A DNA stretch of 64,000 bases. Source: Phaseolus vulgaris. Taxonomy: Eukaryota > Streptophyta > Magnoliopsida > Fabales > Fabaceae. The notes beneath the pieces were generated by a model. The model was not told the DNA's origin. It did not search any database and saw nothing but the letters and a program-made list of their open reading frames with translations. Where the stretch lies: NCBI RefSeq assembly GCF_000499845.2, contig NC_023753.2:2108001-2172000 (forward strand). The letters are read 5' to 3'. Below, piece after piece: positions 25,057 through 38,520 of the stretch. Each line of letters begins with the position of its first letter. Position 1 is the stretch's first letter. The position numbers were made by a program, and so were the translations under genes.

Positions 25057-25720
25057 CTTCCTGCTAGGATTTCAATCTATGTATTTAATTACAACTAAAA
25101 CCTGCTCCACACCAACACAAGTAGCAAAGGAGAGAATAATTAGAAGAGGTCATTAAAAGAAAATTCAAAAACAAAAAGCAATAAACAAATCAAGCGTGTC
25201 AAACCAAATTTGGTAATAATATATTAAACGCAAAAGCACATGTAACTATTTGAACAGCTGAAGGTTCAGATCTAGTAAAATTGAAAAACCTAAAGACAAA
25301 AACAACTCATAATCACGCGTGGAGTTTCTTTCTGAAATCTCAATCACCTAGCTCCTACCATAGCTACACACCTCACCTACAGATCTAACTAAAACAACAG
25401 AATTATTTGCGTGATTTATTTATGCAAATAAAAAATGGTTACATGAATTGAGACAACATAGATCGAGTGAGATCTGGAAAAGGAAATTGCTGGTTTATGA
25501 TTATTAAAATTAAACTTGAATTTGGCACAGACAAGGATTATAGATCGAGAAGAGTGGTGATAGTAGAAGCAGTACCTGTGAGGTGAGGTGAGGTTTGATT
25601 AACTAACTGTACAGAGGCTGTGAAGAAAAGAAAAGGATTTGAATTGAAAGAGGAAGATTGAGAGAGAAGGGACAGAGAAAAGTGAGGGGAGAGGGATGGA
25701 GAAGATTGAACTATGGCTTG
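25057..25720 (-). other. 5' UTR exon and 5' UTR intron of the SIPALA-family gene
   Basis: Upstream of the ATG the minus strand has an acceptor CCTAGCAG|GAAG ending at 25061. Further up, a pyrimidine-rich leader of about 145 bases (roughly 25720-25576) ends with donor CTCACAG|GTACTG. The implied intron is 25575-25061 (515 bases). The leader lies just downstream of a TATA-like sequence. Splice sites were judged by eye. Confidence 0.6.
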
Positions 25721-25729
25721 CAACCACAC

Positions 25730-25760
25730 TTCCTTTATATTTATCTTATATTTATAATTT
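25730..25760 (-). promoter_or_regulatory. TATA region of the SIPALA-family gene
   Basis: The minus strand reads 'ataaatataagataaatata' followed by AAGGAAGTG just upstream of the CT-rich leader. Two overlapping TATA-like elements are possible. Confidence 0.5.
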
Positions 25761-26004
25761 ATAATTTATTTTAAGGGGAGATTTTTATTTTAATATGTAT
25801 GGTTAATTCATGCGGACGGTGCCTCCCGCGATAAATCACATCGATTTTGGCACCCATGAATCATGAATACTTTGTCTTCTTAAAATATTAACTATCATAC
25901 TATGATGTGAAAAATATCTTAAATATCAACCCATCCCTTGGGAATGAGAATGAGTCTTGTATGGTGGAGCATTGCGCAACGCACTACGTTTAACCTCCTC
26001 CCTA

Positions 26005-26012
26005 CACGTGGC
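26005..26012 (+). promoter_or_regulatory. G-box/ABRE-like element
   Basis: CACGTGGC sits about 260 bases upstream of the TATA region of the minus-strand gene. The CACGTG core is palindromic. bZIP and bHLH factors bind such sites, so light or abscisic-acid control is possible but not shown. Confidence 0.4.
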
Positions 26013-29000
26013 ACCCTCTCCCCCTTTTACAACCCAAGGTCGGCAAACTCATACTTTACTATTCTTTTTCCTTTGATCCTTTTCTTACCACCCTGTTAAG
26101 ACTCCATCATTCAAATCCTTTATATCATCATACCATACTATTCAAAATAATTAAACCCTTTCTCTAACAATGTTTTTCAAACTTATTTCTCCTTTCTCTT
26201 TTCTTTCTTCAAACTACTTATTTTTTTCTCTTTAAATTCTTTTATCATTTTTCTTTTTAACTTTTCTCACTCCTATTTTAAAATTTGTGGTGTGTTTTTA
26301 TGCGTATTTTTTTATTTTTTTTTATTTGATGTTTATGATTATTAGGTGTTTGACTTATTTATGTTTGTTGATAAAGATGAGTTTAGTTGTGGGAATATTT
26401 TTTTTTTTAGAATGTGATTCTCTTAAAATGTTAATTTATTTGTATTATATTGCGTTTATGTCTCCTATCTTGTCTATGTCAATATAGTTGATGTGTTGTA
26501 ATGTCGGTTGAATTTTCAGGTATTTAAGTGTTAAAAAGTTTGATCTATGTATAAGAGATACGATACTCTTAAAATATCTCATTTTATTTTTTTATAAAAT
26601 TCCTATAACCATTTTTTATACTTATTCAAATGATTTATTCTAATTAATTTTATGTTACCTATCTCACAACCACATCACATCTATCTTTCCTTTATGTAAT
26701 AATGTATCTATTTCATTCTATAAGATCAGATATCATATAGATTTGTTTTAACATTTTTATTAGTCGTATCTCTCTTATATTGCTTATAATATTAATTATA
26801 TGTAATATAACCAATAACATGTACTATAGCCTAGAATGGTGATTCAGTAACCATTTTTTTTATAAATGTTAGTATACATATTCTACTTTCGGAAATATAG
26901 TTTCTAACCTTTTATATTATTACTAGTGAAAACTTAGTAAATACTATAAAATATTTAGTGTGGCATGTTTAATAAGAAGATCATAAACAACCAATTGTTG
27001 TTGTAAATTTCACCAAGTTTTAGTTGGTAAGAAAAAACAATGAGTTTAAAATAACATGTTGACATTTTTAATTGACTTTCCTTTTTAAGTGTATATTAAT
27101 CTCATGCAATTACTTATTTGATTTTTAAAAAAATAAGTATATCAAGTGAGAAAGTTGGAGTTTTACCACGATATTAATTTAATTGCATGGTCTTTATCCC
27201 AAATTTAAACACCCATCTCACTTAATTTTTTTATATCTGTTTTTCAAAAACCAAAGACAAATTCTTGCAGCAATGAAATCCATTTTTTTTAAAAATATGA
27301 AATATTTTGACATATTTTTCTATATACGAAATTGAGATCAAATATCTAATGTTCGAAAGAGAAGATATTTCCTAATCATGTTCCAGCATGTTAATCTCAT
27401 TTGATATATCTTTGCATTAATTTCGATCTTTAAGTTCGGTGTTAATTTTAATAAAATAAATATTACATTTTCATTTGGTATATATTGATTTGTTATATAC
27501 TGTTTTCATTTATTTAATAGGGCTATTAAAACTAAACAAAACGAGATATAATGTTTCACCATGTGAATCTCCCGATTATTTTGACTTGAGTAACAATTTT
27601 GTTTTTACTAAAAATCTATTCATTATGTTTTCGATTTGTATAGGGCAATTTTTAATTATTCCATAGGTCTGTTATTAACAAATTTATATACACTTAAGAT
27701 GATTTTCACTTAAAAAATTCCTCAGATAAAGTTGTCATATAAATCGTTTTTTTTTTTGTTTTAAAAAATTGAACGAAGTAATAGCTTTATTAAATGTTCT
27801 TTGCATTCTTCTGACCTTCTCAATTTTTAAAATTTGTGGACTTCCAATATTTATTTTTTCACTATATTTTTAGTGAGTGTAATAATATATAACTGTACTT
27901 GCTTTATTACACATCAATTAAAAAAATTAGACACCAATGAACTACCGTTGAATTATTATTGTTTTTAAATATTTATTTACGATAGTTCAATCTGGATCTT
28001 ATTCTAATAATAATAATAGAAATGTGTTGAAAGATGGGGAGGGCTTGTTTGTACAAAAGAAACCCTAAAAGTCAAAGAACAGAAAGAATGTTAGAGACGG
28101 GCAGATGATGAGAAAACAGTGAGAAATTGAAAAAGGAAAGAGATATTGAAATAAGTTGAAGATGACAACAGTGCTGGAAAGAATTCGAATAAAGATAATC
28201 AGATATTGTGACGCAGTGACTTTTTGGCCATTCGAATTTTGACCCTCAAACTGACCCAACACATATGCCATCTACATAAAATACAAATAATTTTTTTTTA
28301 TCAGCCCATAAAATACAAATAATAGTTAACGGATGAATGTATTTGTTGCAATTTGATTAGGATTTGTCAGCAAATTCATTCCTTATATAGCAGTTTTTTA
28401 GCAAATGACATGTTACTACAACAAATATAGAAAAAAACTTCCAAATATTATGTTTTAAACAAGAGTATATCAGACTTTCGATCCAAAACATTGAATGAAT
28501 GTGGTTAAGAATAAATATATTTTTTATGGGTGTGTATTAAATTTTTTTTTTAAGTATTATCTGGTATATATATTGTGAGGTCATGAGATGATCACTGAGG
28601 GGCTGTGAAGTCATGGGACGATCACTTAGGGTCTGTGAGGTCATGGACTAATCCAATTAATATATTATAACAGTCCAATCCGAGAAATTAATGACGATAC
28701 CCGCAAAATCTTCATAAAGAATAGAGTGCGAAATTGGTAGAAGTGGGTGTTACGAGAATTTATGAAGGAATTAAGTCATGAAAGAGAACCGTTACAAAGA
28801 ATGGCAGTGGAGAAGTTTTCTGTGAGAAAGAAAGGAGGCCGAACAGGAAAAGGAACCAGAAAATTGAAAACCACTGTTTCCTAATACATTTGATGCTCTA
28901 GCTAAGGGTCATCTGTCTTGGCTAGAACATATATATACCAAAATTCCAACTTCTCTGATTATGATTTTGTCTTAGTTTAGTAATTAATTGGATCTGCAAA

Positions 29001-30640
29001 TTGAAAAACGTCTCATAAATTACCAACTATCGAATCAAGCCCATAAAGAAAATCCATAAATTGTCAATTATCGAACCATACCCATAATCTTACCTATTCT
29101 TAAAAAAAAAAAAAAAAGACATATTGACGAAGAAATGAAAGACATATCTTTTCTTGCATCTAACCCCAAAGTAGTGCAATCATATTCTATTAGCTGTATG
29201 CAAATTACCTATCGGTAAAGTTTACTTCATATGATTCTTTTACCAAAAATTTAAAACAAAAATGGCCTTGATATGATTTACTTTCTGTCATCAACATATT
29301 ATTTATTAATTGCATAAAAAGCATATTATTTATTAATTATATAAAAAGCATGTGAGGGGGTGGCCAAGTTAGGCTTACGATTTGGTGAAAAGGACAGTTT
29401 TTGGTTTGAAAGGATTGGCACGCGTTGGTCCCAAAATCAAGTTGGTGTTCACACAACACAGCTTTTGGCAGTGGCTTTTAAGAGGAATAGATCCAAAATC
29501 AACACTAATGGGGAAGCATTATAAACGATGCCCATGCTTAGCATTACAGAATCATTTTGTTGACGTAAGTAAGCTCGTAAAAAAAAACTAGTGGGTGTCT
29601 TAGCGTCGACAATAATACTTTATTTTCACGTGCTTCATATCCACTGGACATAGGGTAAGCCAGCAATGATTTGACATCAAATTGCTAAATTTTGTTGACC
29701 ATTTTCTTACAATTTCAATTATGAAAGAAAATAAAATCCTGGGTCTTCCACAATAATAGGATTACGTTGTTTGTTTAACAAGCAAAATCAATGAAAGTTG
29801 TAAAACAACCACGAAAAAAAAATAGGAAAAATGGTTTTAAGAAAAAAGACGTAGTCTTTTGTCTGTTTGAGATAAAAGGGTAGGGGAGAAAGGATATAAG
29901 AGGAACACATGTGAATTTGGAAGAGGTTATTAACGATAATTTGATGAAAGGAAAAAGGTAAGGTGATATTGAAAGTTTGACTTATTTATTATAAGTCCAT
30001 GAATTTTGTAGCATAAATAATATAATACCTTTTATTTGAAATGTCACATATAAACTAAGACTTGTATACAACTAACTTTGTAGGTCATCTTAAACATTAA
30101 AAATTCTTATTTCTCTTTTCTTTTTCATTAAACATATAATTATTAAAACTTTCCACTCTATTGTTTTCTCCTCCTCCATTCCCTTAGTTTTTTTTTTTCA
30201 CACCATCCAAACAAAACAAAGCATTAGTTGTTCTCAACTTGTAAGACTTTGTTTGGAAAATGCCACAAGCGAAAGAAAAAGGAAAGTGGAAAAAGGGTGG
30301 TGTGAGGAAGTCGAAGGTTGAAGGATGTAGGTCATCTAGTTTTGGGAGGCATTTTGTTCTGTGATGCAATGATCAAACGAAGTAGTTGCTTCGTGACGTA
30401 TTGGGTTGGATATAACTGGATAGGGAAACATTGGCAGAACCAATAACTTTCATTATCCACCATAAATAGTAAACTAGAAAAATATCTTTACCAATTACAA
30501 CTACTATGGTCACCCCACAATGAAACTAAACACGCAGGAGTTTCCCACGAAAAATGGCAAAGCAAAATTTACATTTTCTTACGCTTTCCTTTTTTAAAAA
30601 CATTTTCCGGTGATGGCTGAAGAAAATGTTACAAGGTATA
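26013..30640. other. AT-rich intergenic region
   Basis: No supported gene. 26520-26610 resembles a LINE-type tail. Small ORFs (26287-26487, 27475-27666, 29382-29591 plus; 28065-28271, 30184-30369 minus) have no domain. Confidence 0.5.
28575..28655. repeat. 30-bp tandem repeat, about 2.7 copies
   Basis: 'gtgaggtcatgagatgatca' recurs with substitutions starting at 28575, 28605 and 28635, exact period 30. Confidence 0.8.
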
Positions 30641-30842
30641 CAACACTAATCATCGATTGGAACCAGAACTAGAACACATTTAAATGCAGAAAGAAGAATG
30701 GATTGATGCCTTATGTAACAAAACAGCTTGATGAGCCGAGAGAAATCTGAAGAACGACAAATATGTGAGGTGGTTCCTAAAGAAATCAATCTGCAACTCT
30801 CTTGAAGATTTCTAAAATGTGAGGACACAGAACTGGTCAAGT

Positions 30843-32824
30843 TCAAGCGGGGGCTGCCTCGGTGGCTGCTGCAGCTGCAGCTGCAGCGCGCTTCTTGGCA
30901 AAGTATTCGTCAGCGCGAGCAAGGTTTTTGGCAACTGATGGCTTAACCCATTTCTTGCGGCCAGGAAGCAAGGTGAGAGAACATCCAGCACCCTCAAGTT
31001 TCTCCTTTGCTGCTGTGGAAAAGGCACGGGCTTTTAGCGTCAATTTCTTGCTCAGCTCTCCTTCAGCCAAAATCTGAAACCAGAAGGCACAATAAATTTA
31101 GTTTTGATCCATCAAGACCAAATTTGAGGACCTTCGGAGTTCGGATGATGCATTGCATGGGTAAATAGAATTAAAAGGCTAGCTTAAACATGCTATATTA
31201 TCTAGTTTAAAGTTGTATATAACCCAATTTTTTGCAAAGATTTTCCTGCGTGTCTAGGAAACCAGAAATGCTTTTATACAGAATGAATACAGTAAAATTT
31301 AATCAACAGATGCATGATGATCAGAGTACACAACATTGGCCAGGGCGAACTAAAGTTTCAACCACCAAATTAAGTAAATATCCTCTCAGAAATTCTAGAA
31401 TCATTTCAACCAGCATACTTCCATTTGAAAAGCTTATTGAAATCATTGTCAGTGTAGAGTGCAGTTTATTTACCCGAACATTAATTTTCTTTTGGTAGAA
31501 AAATTATCATTTAAAGATTCTGCTACACTGTGATGGGAATCCCACAAAGAGTATTTTCAACAGAATAATGAGTCCAGCATTTGGCATCTGGAATAAAGAT
31601 ATGGAAAAGACTATCACCTTTTATTGTACGAAAAACAAAGGAATAGCATAAAGATATGAAAGAAGGACATAAATCAATGACTTTGAATATTTTCCTCCTG
31701 AGCTGTAGGCTGCAAAGTAATTATTGCTTGAAAAATCACCATAGAGTATGTTTTTAAGGGGAGTACTGACAGTCTGAAAAGTAAGCCAACTGACCATAAC
31801 CCAATTTATCCATGTGGATGAAAGCAATGGTCTGATTCACAATCCGAATAGATACAAGTATACGAAAGTTTTGGTGTTTGGAACAAAATTTATAGCCTCA
31901 AACCACTGACACATCCACCTAAATATCATATCACACATACCAAAAGTGCAGATAAACTAAAATAACAAACTAGGATGAAAGGACAAAAAAATTAACAGAA
32001 AGTAAGTTCATTCACAGCAGACCAGGGGACTCTAAAGAATTGACCTTTGTGATAGTTGTTGTTACTGCTAGAAAACTAGCATCCTCATTTATATTTAAAA
32101 TTTAATCATTCATACATAATACCTCTACACATCCAGAAAATGATCATGAAGAAGTATGATTAAAGACAACAGCTAAGGAAGAAATTTAGATGTCCTTAAA
32201 TCAACAAGTAATCTGTACCTTCAAAGGAAGTCTCCTTTCTCTTCCTGATGGGTTAATCACACCTTTCTCCTTCAGTGACTCAAGAGACACCTCTTCCCCT
32301 TCCTTAAATTTAGCACCTTCTATGTCTCTCAGATTTACATGGACATATTTGGGCAATCCCTTATGCATACCTTAATATAGGACAAATGAAAAGAAAAAAA
32401 AAAGTGCATAAAAAAAAGTTCCGAAAGAGATAAAAGCACAGTCATTGACTAAACAAGTTAAGAGAGGAAATAGAAAAAAGAAGAAATATGAAAGAGTGCA
32501 AAACCACACAACCTCTACTATTTGCTGGTTAACGTTATTGGAAACTACATATAAAATCATATTTGAAATACATTAAATCAGTGAGACGAACACAGTACTG
32601 TGACTTATAATAAATTTCAGCTAATAGTGTGTTCGAAAGAGCATGTTGCAAACATTTTTCAATGTACAACATCTGAGATGAAAGGGGACATGATTAGTAA
32701 AGATGTCTGACATAACAACATCCCAAATGCAACGATTCCCTTCCTACAAGAATCACCATTTCCGGACTCTTGTGTCCTCCGAATGCTTCTTCAAATATTA
32801 GAGAAATTCATCGTGTGAAGTCCC

Positions 32825-32872
<48 letters not shown>

Positions 32873-33738
32873 GTCTCTAGGGTTGATAACAGCTTGATGA
32901 CTTACCAAATACAATGTAGCAAACTATATGTAACCAAACTGCTGCCTACTAATAAAACAGTTTACACTTCAACTTTTGATTTCAATTTTAAAAGTCACTC
33001 AATGAAAAAAATGAAAAAAATGAAAAAAGGGCAACAAGACATGGATCATGAAGGTATCCCAAAGGAATTAAAGTAAAATGACATGTAACAATACCAGAAC
33101 TAGAGCACAACATACCACAATACACACAGGTAAAAGTAAACTAAGGTATAATTTCAGTCACAATTTTCTTATCTGCTTCAAGGGATTGCAACACTCATCT
33201 AACTTGCAGTTTTAAAAGTAATGTTTTTCATTTTGCTACTGATAATGAAAGAATCGCCAATTAATTGGGGGCATTACCTCCTGCAATTCCTCTGAGTTTG
33301 GGGAGTCGTCGATAAAGGGGCATCTGACCACCTTCGAAACCCTTCATAACTCCAGGCCCCGATCGAGATTTCTGACCCCTCATCCCAAAACCACAACTTG
33401 CGCCTTGCCCTGCCGATATTCCTCTACCCTTTCTCTTTGCCTTCTTCCTGGAACCCGGTTGGGGCCCCAAATTGTCCAGCCGAAACCGAACGCCCACCAT
33501 GGGCGCTGCCACCGGGGCAGAGGTAGACTTATAAGCCGCGGAAACGACTGGTCTTGGTCGCTGAATCTTCAGACATGGTTTGGCAACTAAGGTTTTCACT
33601 GTTCCCTGCAATGCCCAAATGGTTGAAAAGAAATAGAGACGAAGAAGATTCGTATTTGTGTAGAGGAAGATGAAAAACCTTGAAAGGAGCAGACAGCGGC
33701 GGTAACCAGGAAAGTGGAATGAGAGAAGCAGTGGCCAT
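30843..33738 (-). CDS. RPL15: 50S ribosomal protein L15, chloroplastic (uL15c)
   Basis: Nuclear gene for a plastid large-subunit protein, 256 residues from four exons: 33738-33679, 33605-33278, 32370-32219 and 31073-30843 (60, 328, 152 and 231 bases; frame kept). Introns are GT-AG: TTTCAAG|GTTTTT to CATTGCAG|GGAACA; GCAGGAG|GTAATG to ATTAAG|GTATGC; TTTGAAG|GTACAG to GGTTTCAG|ATTTTG. Residues 1 to about 45 are Ser/Pro/Leu-rich and few in acids, fitting a transit peptide. The body has the L15 hallmarks: [20 protein letters not shown], then [48 protein letters not shown] and [20 protein letters not shown]. uL15 binds 23S rRNA in the large subunit. The tail after AKKR is an alanine run ending TEAAPA. 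The ORF starts at 33611 and 31070 in other models are internal. Confidence 0.96.
30866..30892 (-). repeat. GCTGCA run coding an alanine tract in RPL15
   Basis: The minus strand has repeated GCTGCA units giving about eight alanines after AKKR near the C terminus. Such tracts vary in length easily; the conserved L15 core is upstream. Confidence 0.8.
32826..32869. repeat. (TA)n microsatellite in RPL15 intron 2
   Basis: About 21 TA dinucleotides in a row, inside the 907-base intron between exons 2 and 3. Likely polymorphic in length. Confidence 0.95.
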
Positions 33739-33789
33739 TCCTGTGGATGATAGACTCAGAGAGATGACACGATAACTCCAGGAACAAAC

Positions 33790-36045
33790 TTCAAATAACG
33801 GATAGGATAACTTCTTCCATTCTTCTTTTTTTATTAGGAAAAAATCAACTTGTTTATTTCTGTAACACTACTGTACTGTGATTATTCAACAAAATTCATA
33901 AATAATTTGCATGAATATTAGTAATAAAACAAAACTAAATTCACTCCCAAAATGGAGTCAATTGCATAAAACTTTGTAACTTTTTAATATTCTTCTTAAA
34001 ATAAAAAGCTATTATAATAATGATATAATAAAAGTCAGACATTAATTAAAATTATGATATTATAAAAAAAATATCACTAGATTAAATAAAAATATTTATC
34101 ATTTGCTTATATTTAAAAAATAAAAATGCATTTTTTCTTATATATTATAACAAATATTTCTTCTTAGAGTTTCACTATCTATAATTAATTCTACATAGAT
34201 TATTTTATTGCAATTGTTCTCCTATAGTACATCATCATCACAATTAATAAACATATAAAAATAAAGATAACAGGGTAAATTTAGAGTTGAAAAACATTAT
34301 AAAATATATTTTATTCAAACATTACTAAATGTATCAAATTCAATCTTATTCATTCAAATGATCAATAGAATCAAATGTGTTTAAAAATAAAATGAAATAT
34401 ATACAACTCACATATTACAAAACACTTAACTTTATTTCAGAAAGATACATGTTCTAAAATTATTTAGAGATTTGCATTTATCATACTACATTCATTATGC
34501 TATATATTCAACACAATTACACAAAATAGTAACTTAGTCTTTTCATATGACATGTGAGACTAATTATCTTTCAAATTGCATACTTAATCGTATGGACCTC
34601 TATCGACTCTCATCACCTACTCATTTTTATATATGTGATTTCGATATATCAATATAGTTAAGATATCTCATTTTAGATGAATATTAAATTCAATACATAT
34701 CTTATACATCTCAACATAATATTTAATTTCCTGATAATAGACATGTCTACATATTTCATCATATTACCAAATGCTCATAAATTTATAACTCAAATCACAT
34801 ATCAATACACACAAATTTTATATATTTTACTCTATAGAGTAATTCATCACACATTATACCAATTAATATTATAAACTTTAATATGAAAAACATATTTAAC
34901 ACAAAAATCAAAATACAAAATTATAGAATTTCATAAATAAGTATTTTCGGCCAACGAACATTCGATTCGATCAACAAGCATTTAGTTTGCTTAATGACCA
35001 GAGCTCTTAAGTTATTATAAAAAAGAATTTCGTCCAACAAAAGTCTAACTCGACGACAAATTTCATGGGAGCTTTTATTTTTATAGCTCACCAATGAGAG
35101 TTTGGCCCATCCAACAATCAACTCCCTAAGAGGTTTTATTTAACAACTTGCTCACCAACCAAAACTCTAAGATTTTTCATAAAGTCAATTTCGCTAAGCG
35201 AGCAAATATGCATAGTTAAAAAAATACATAATTCACGCATAGGTCCAAATTGGTTCAAGATGAATTTTCTCTTAATTTTTCTTCATAACATTAAATATTT
35301 CATCTCAAACTAACTACAATGTACCTATTTGTCTCAAATGTAGTATTCAAACAACTAAACTAACACGTACACGCACACTCATTGCAAAACATTCAAAATA
35401 AACTAAAATTTTCATTTCAAATCAATTAATACCTTAATTCAAAGTGAAGTAATTTAAATCAGATATCAACTTACCACGTAAACTTAATGTATTTAAATCA
35501 TAAACTAATACACCAATTACTACAAGAATTTAAAAAGTAATTTGACCATATCACCTTCACATATAAGTCATCTAACCTAGAAAACTAATTAAAATTTAAC
35601 TAACTAGCTTCCGTTACGTGTTAGTTGCTAGACATAAGACCAAAAACTCATACTTCAATATTCTCATAAGCAAGCTAAAGATGTAACATACTTAATAATC
35701 ACAATATGAACATACTCTTACCATCTAGACTAATAGACATTTGTCTTACATCTATAAACCCCACATTCATCCAAGTTTTCTCTAAACATGTAAAAACTTC
35801 TCAAATCTGGATAAAAAAAACTTACTCTACTAATTATGATAAGATAGTTTTACTTTATTCTTCTCCAATAATATTATGACACTTTGATCTTTAAGAGGAT
35901 GAATGATTGATTAAATTTTCAGAGAGAAGTCAGAAAAAAATCGTAATAAATGAGTTTTTAAGGTGGAAAATATGATGCCGCTTCTACCCAGCACTTTTTT
36001 GTCATCTTGTGGTTCGGTCCTCAAACTCTTTTGAATTTATCTGTC
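33790..36045. other. AT-rich intergenic region upstream of RPL15
   Basis: The first part should hold the RPL15 promoter; I see no clear TATA box there. The rest is AT-rich, with two short ORFs (34677-34874 plus, 34921-35121 minus) that lack any domain. Confidence 0.45.
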
Positions 36046-36056
36046 AATTTTCCAAT

Positions 36057-36425
36057 GGCCGTTTCTTCCTGCACCTCCATACCTTATTCTCTTACCTCCA
36101 TAGATTTTTATATTTCCAAAAATGCTCCTCGGTAATATTTTGGATTACATAATCCAGAAGTCATTTTTCAAATTTGTAATTAGCTTCCGGATTATATAAT
36201 CTGGAAGTCTTTTTTCAGATGCATGATTACTTTCCAGATTACATAATCTGGAAGTCTTTTTTAACTTTCACATTATGTAATCCGGAAGTCTTTTTTCAAA
36301 TGCATTTCCGGATTACATAATCCAGAAACTATTTTATGGGGGTTGCACAAGAAGGATAAAAATGTATTTTCATGTTGTGTATGGAGGTGTCAGAAGAAGA
36401 TACGGAGGTGCAGGAAGAAACAGTC
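36057..36425. mobile_element. MULE-like MITE with 9-bp target duplication
   Basis: A 369-bp element bounded by the perfect direct repeat TTTTCCAAT at 36048-36056 and 36426-36434. Its ends are inverted repeats: GGCCGTTTCTTCCTGCACCT on the left and, complemented, GACTGTTTCTTCCTGCACCT on the right, continuing CC(A/G)TA(C/T)C, so about 27 bp with four mismatches. A 9-bp duplication is the mark of Mutator-like transposons. The interior has no ORF but carries five copies of a palindrome of the type TTCCGGATTACATAATCCAG (near 36140, 36184, 36230, 36266 and 36305) separated by 'aagtcttttttcaaatgca'. It is non-autonomous. Confidence 0.85.
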
Positions 36426-36434
36426 TTTTCCAAT

Positions 36435-37440
36435 TGAACAATTTGGTCCCATATTTTTCACTAGTGGATCTTGATTCTGTTTCTAAGCTAAGCCACATGT
36501 CCAACTCTTGAATTCTTCAGGCCTGAAGTTCTTGGGCTTTTATAATTTGATAAGTGCGGGCTTCTTCTTCTTATTATTACAGTGACTTAATTCCAGCACT
36601 GTCTACACCATAGAAAAACGCGTCCAGCTTCAAGACTTGGGCAAAGAAGTAGTTAATAAACACTGACACAAGACATTTATTAAACACTGACACGTGTAAA
36701 ACAATTTTCAAAAATGACAAGATTTACATGCAAAAGTTATTTTCATACATTACATCACAAACTGAATTTTACATGCAAAATTTATTTCGATACATTACAT
36801 CAGTAACTTTAATAACTCAAATGTGTTACATAATTTTGAATAAAAAAGAGTCAAAGCATCTTGTACAAACACATCAAATACATTCGTTGGCTTTTCCTTT
36901 TGATTTTTGTTTTGTTTCAAACCATCTCATATTTTTCTTATCTATACCCCTCTTAATTTTAATTGTTTTTATCATAATGTTTTTAACATCACAACATCAA
37001 ATATAAGTTACGTTTCATTCTTATTGAAATATTATATTAACTTGAGATAATGTTAATCTACAAGTATATATAAATTAAGTACCAATAAAAGAATATATAA
37101 ATAAAAGAATATATAAATGAAGTAATTCATATTTTTTAATAAAAAAAATTGATTTTGTAAAGATGAGTTAAACTTAAATTTATTTTTTTATATAATATTA
37201 GCGTATATCTTATTGAGATTTGATGAATATTATCTTAAAAAAATGTAGACTTATACACAATATATAAATTAGACCATCCTCACCTTACAAGCATGCAATC
37301 ACAAGGTTTCTCATTGATTTTTTTAAGTTCTTGAATATTAAATAATGTACAATTTTAAGAAAGAAATAAATGTAAACAAGCAGAAAACAACTATAAATGA
37401 ATTGACAAAAAGGAAGGCCACTGATATAGGTTAAAGAAAA
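36435..37440. other. Intergenic, no gene seen
   Basis: AT-rich sequence. A near-repeat of 'tacatgcaaaagttattttc' occurs at 36725 and 36770, covered by a 92-codon ORF without a domain. Confidence 0.45.
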
Positions 37441-37699
37441 CAAATGTCTATTTCATTAGAAAATAAAATACTTCTAATACCTTCAATGAGCAACTTCAAT
37501 GAGCAACTTTTCTGGTTCTACTGATTTGAGTGTTTTATGTGTATGTTGTGGTTTTTAATATAAGGTTGGAATATCCTTAAAGTGTCCCGTTTAATTTAAT
37601 TTATTTTATTTTTTGAAAAAAAAAATAATTTAATATCTTCTATTTTTTTAGCATATGTGTTAAGACAAACTTCAAAAGGAGTTCAAATCATAAAATAAT

Positions 37700-38520
37700 A
37701 AAACCCAACATTCTGTTCACCATGGGATGTAATGAAACATTTTCACCACTTCTATCTCCTTGAGCTAAATGATAGACAAAGTAATATGTGGAAGGGAGTT
37801 TGGATAACATTAGTATGGATGATTTGGAATCATAAGAACAAGATTATTTTTAGACATTAAATTTTTGTTGTTATAAGATTGACAAGGTTATATCATCATG
37901 TTTTCTAAAACTGTTTGTAGGTGATTGATATCATATAGATAAGTCGGATACGTGTTATAATATATTTATCTTTTATTTAAAAATATTAAAGTCAAGGTGA
38001 CATGGATTGTATAAGAGTGGTCTGGTCTGTTTTATATTTTGTAGTTGTAGTACTATAAAAAAAATTCCATGTGAAAATATATCTTAGGAAGTGAAATTTT
38101 AAGATTAATATAAAATTAGTTTATAAAATAGTATATTTTAAGAAATAGACTTTTAAGTTTAGTTAAACTTTATAAAATTGATATAAGATGAGATTTGTAC
38201 GATTTTATATATTATGAATCTCTTTATTTTGACATTTAGTTAGTTGGCGTAGATCATACTGTTAGCAAAGATCTTGTTTAGATTTTAGATTTTGTGTCCT
38301 GTTTTGAAGGTGTGTTTTTCTGGTGGGTTGATGTAACTGGAGATTCTATATCGTTTTGGTATGTGATTTTTGGGTAATGTGGTGTAAAGTTTGTTGGATC
38401 CTTAGCTAATTGGAAGCAAAGAAACTTGTTTTGATTTTTTGTATAAGGGTTGAAACACCTCTAAAGTATGTTATTTTATTTTATTTATTTTTTATTGTTA
38501 AAAAAATGAAGATTTTATTT
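37700..38520 (+). pseudogene. LINE 3' remnant (zf-RVT tail plus 3' UTR)
   Basis: Near 37.77-37.86 kb broken frames read FHLLEL, MWKGVWITLVWMIWNHRNKI and IFRH, which match the region after the zf-RVT domain of plant LINEs ('W.GVW....W.IW..RN..IF'). A non-coding part follows and ends 'gtataagggttgaaacacct', TTATTTTATTTATTT and GTTAAAAAAATG at about 38517, the LINE-type tail. The last 40 bases are duplicated in tandem up to about 38560. A diverged LTR piece seems to interrupt it near 38090-38270. Not functional. Confidence 0.5.
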
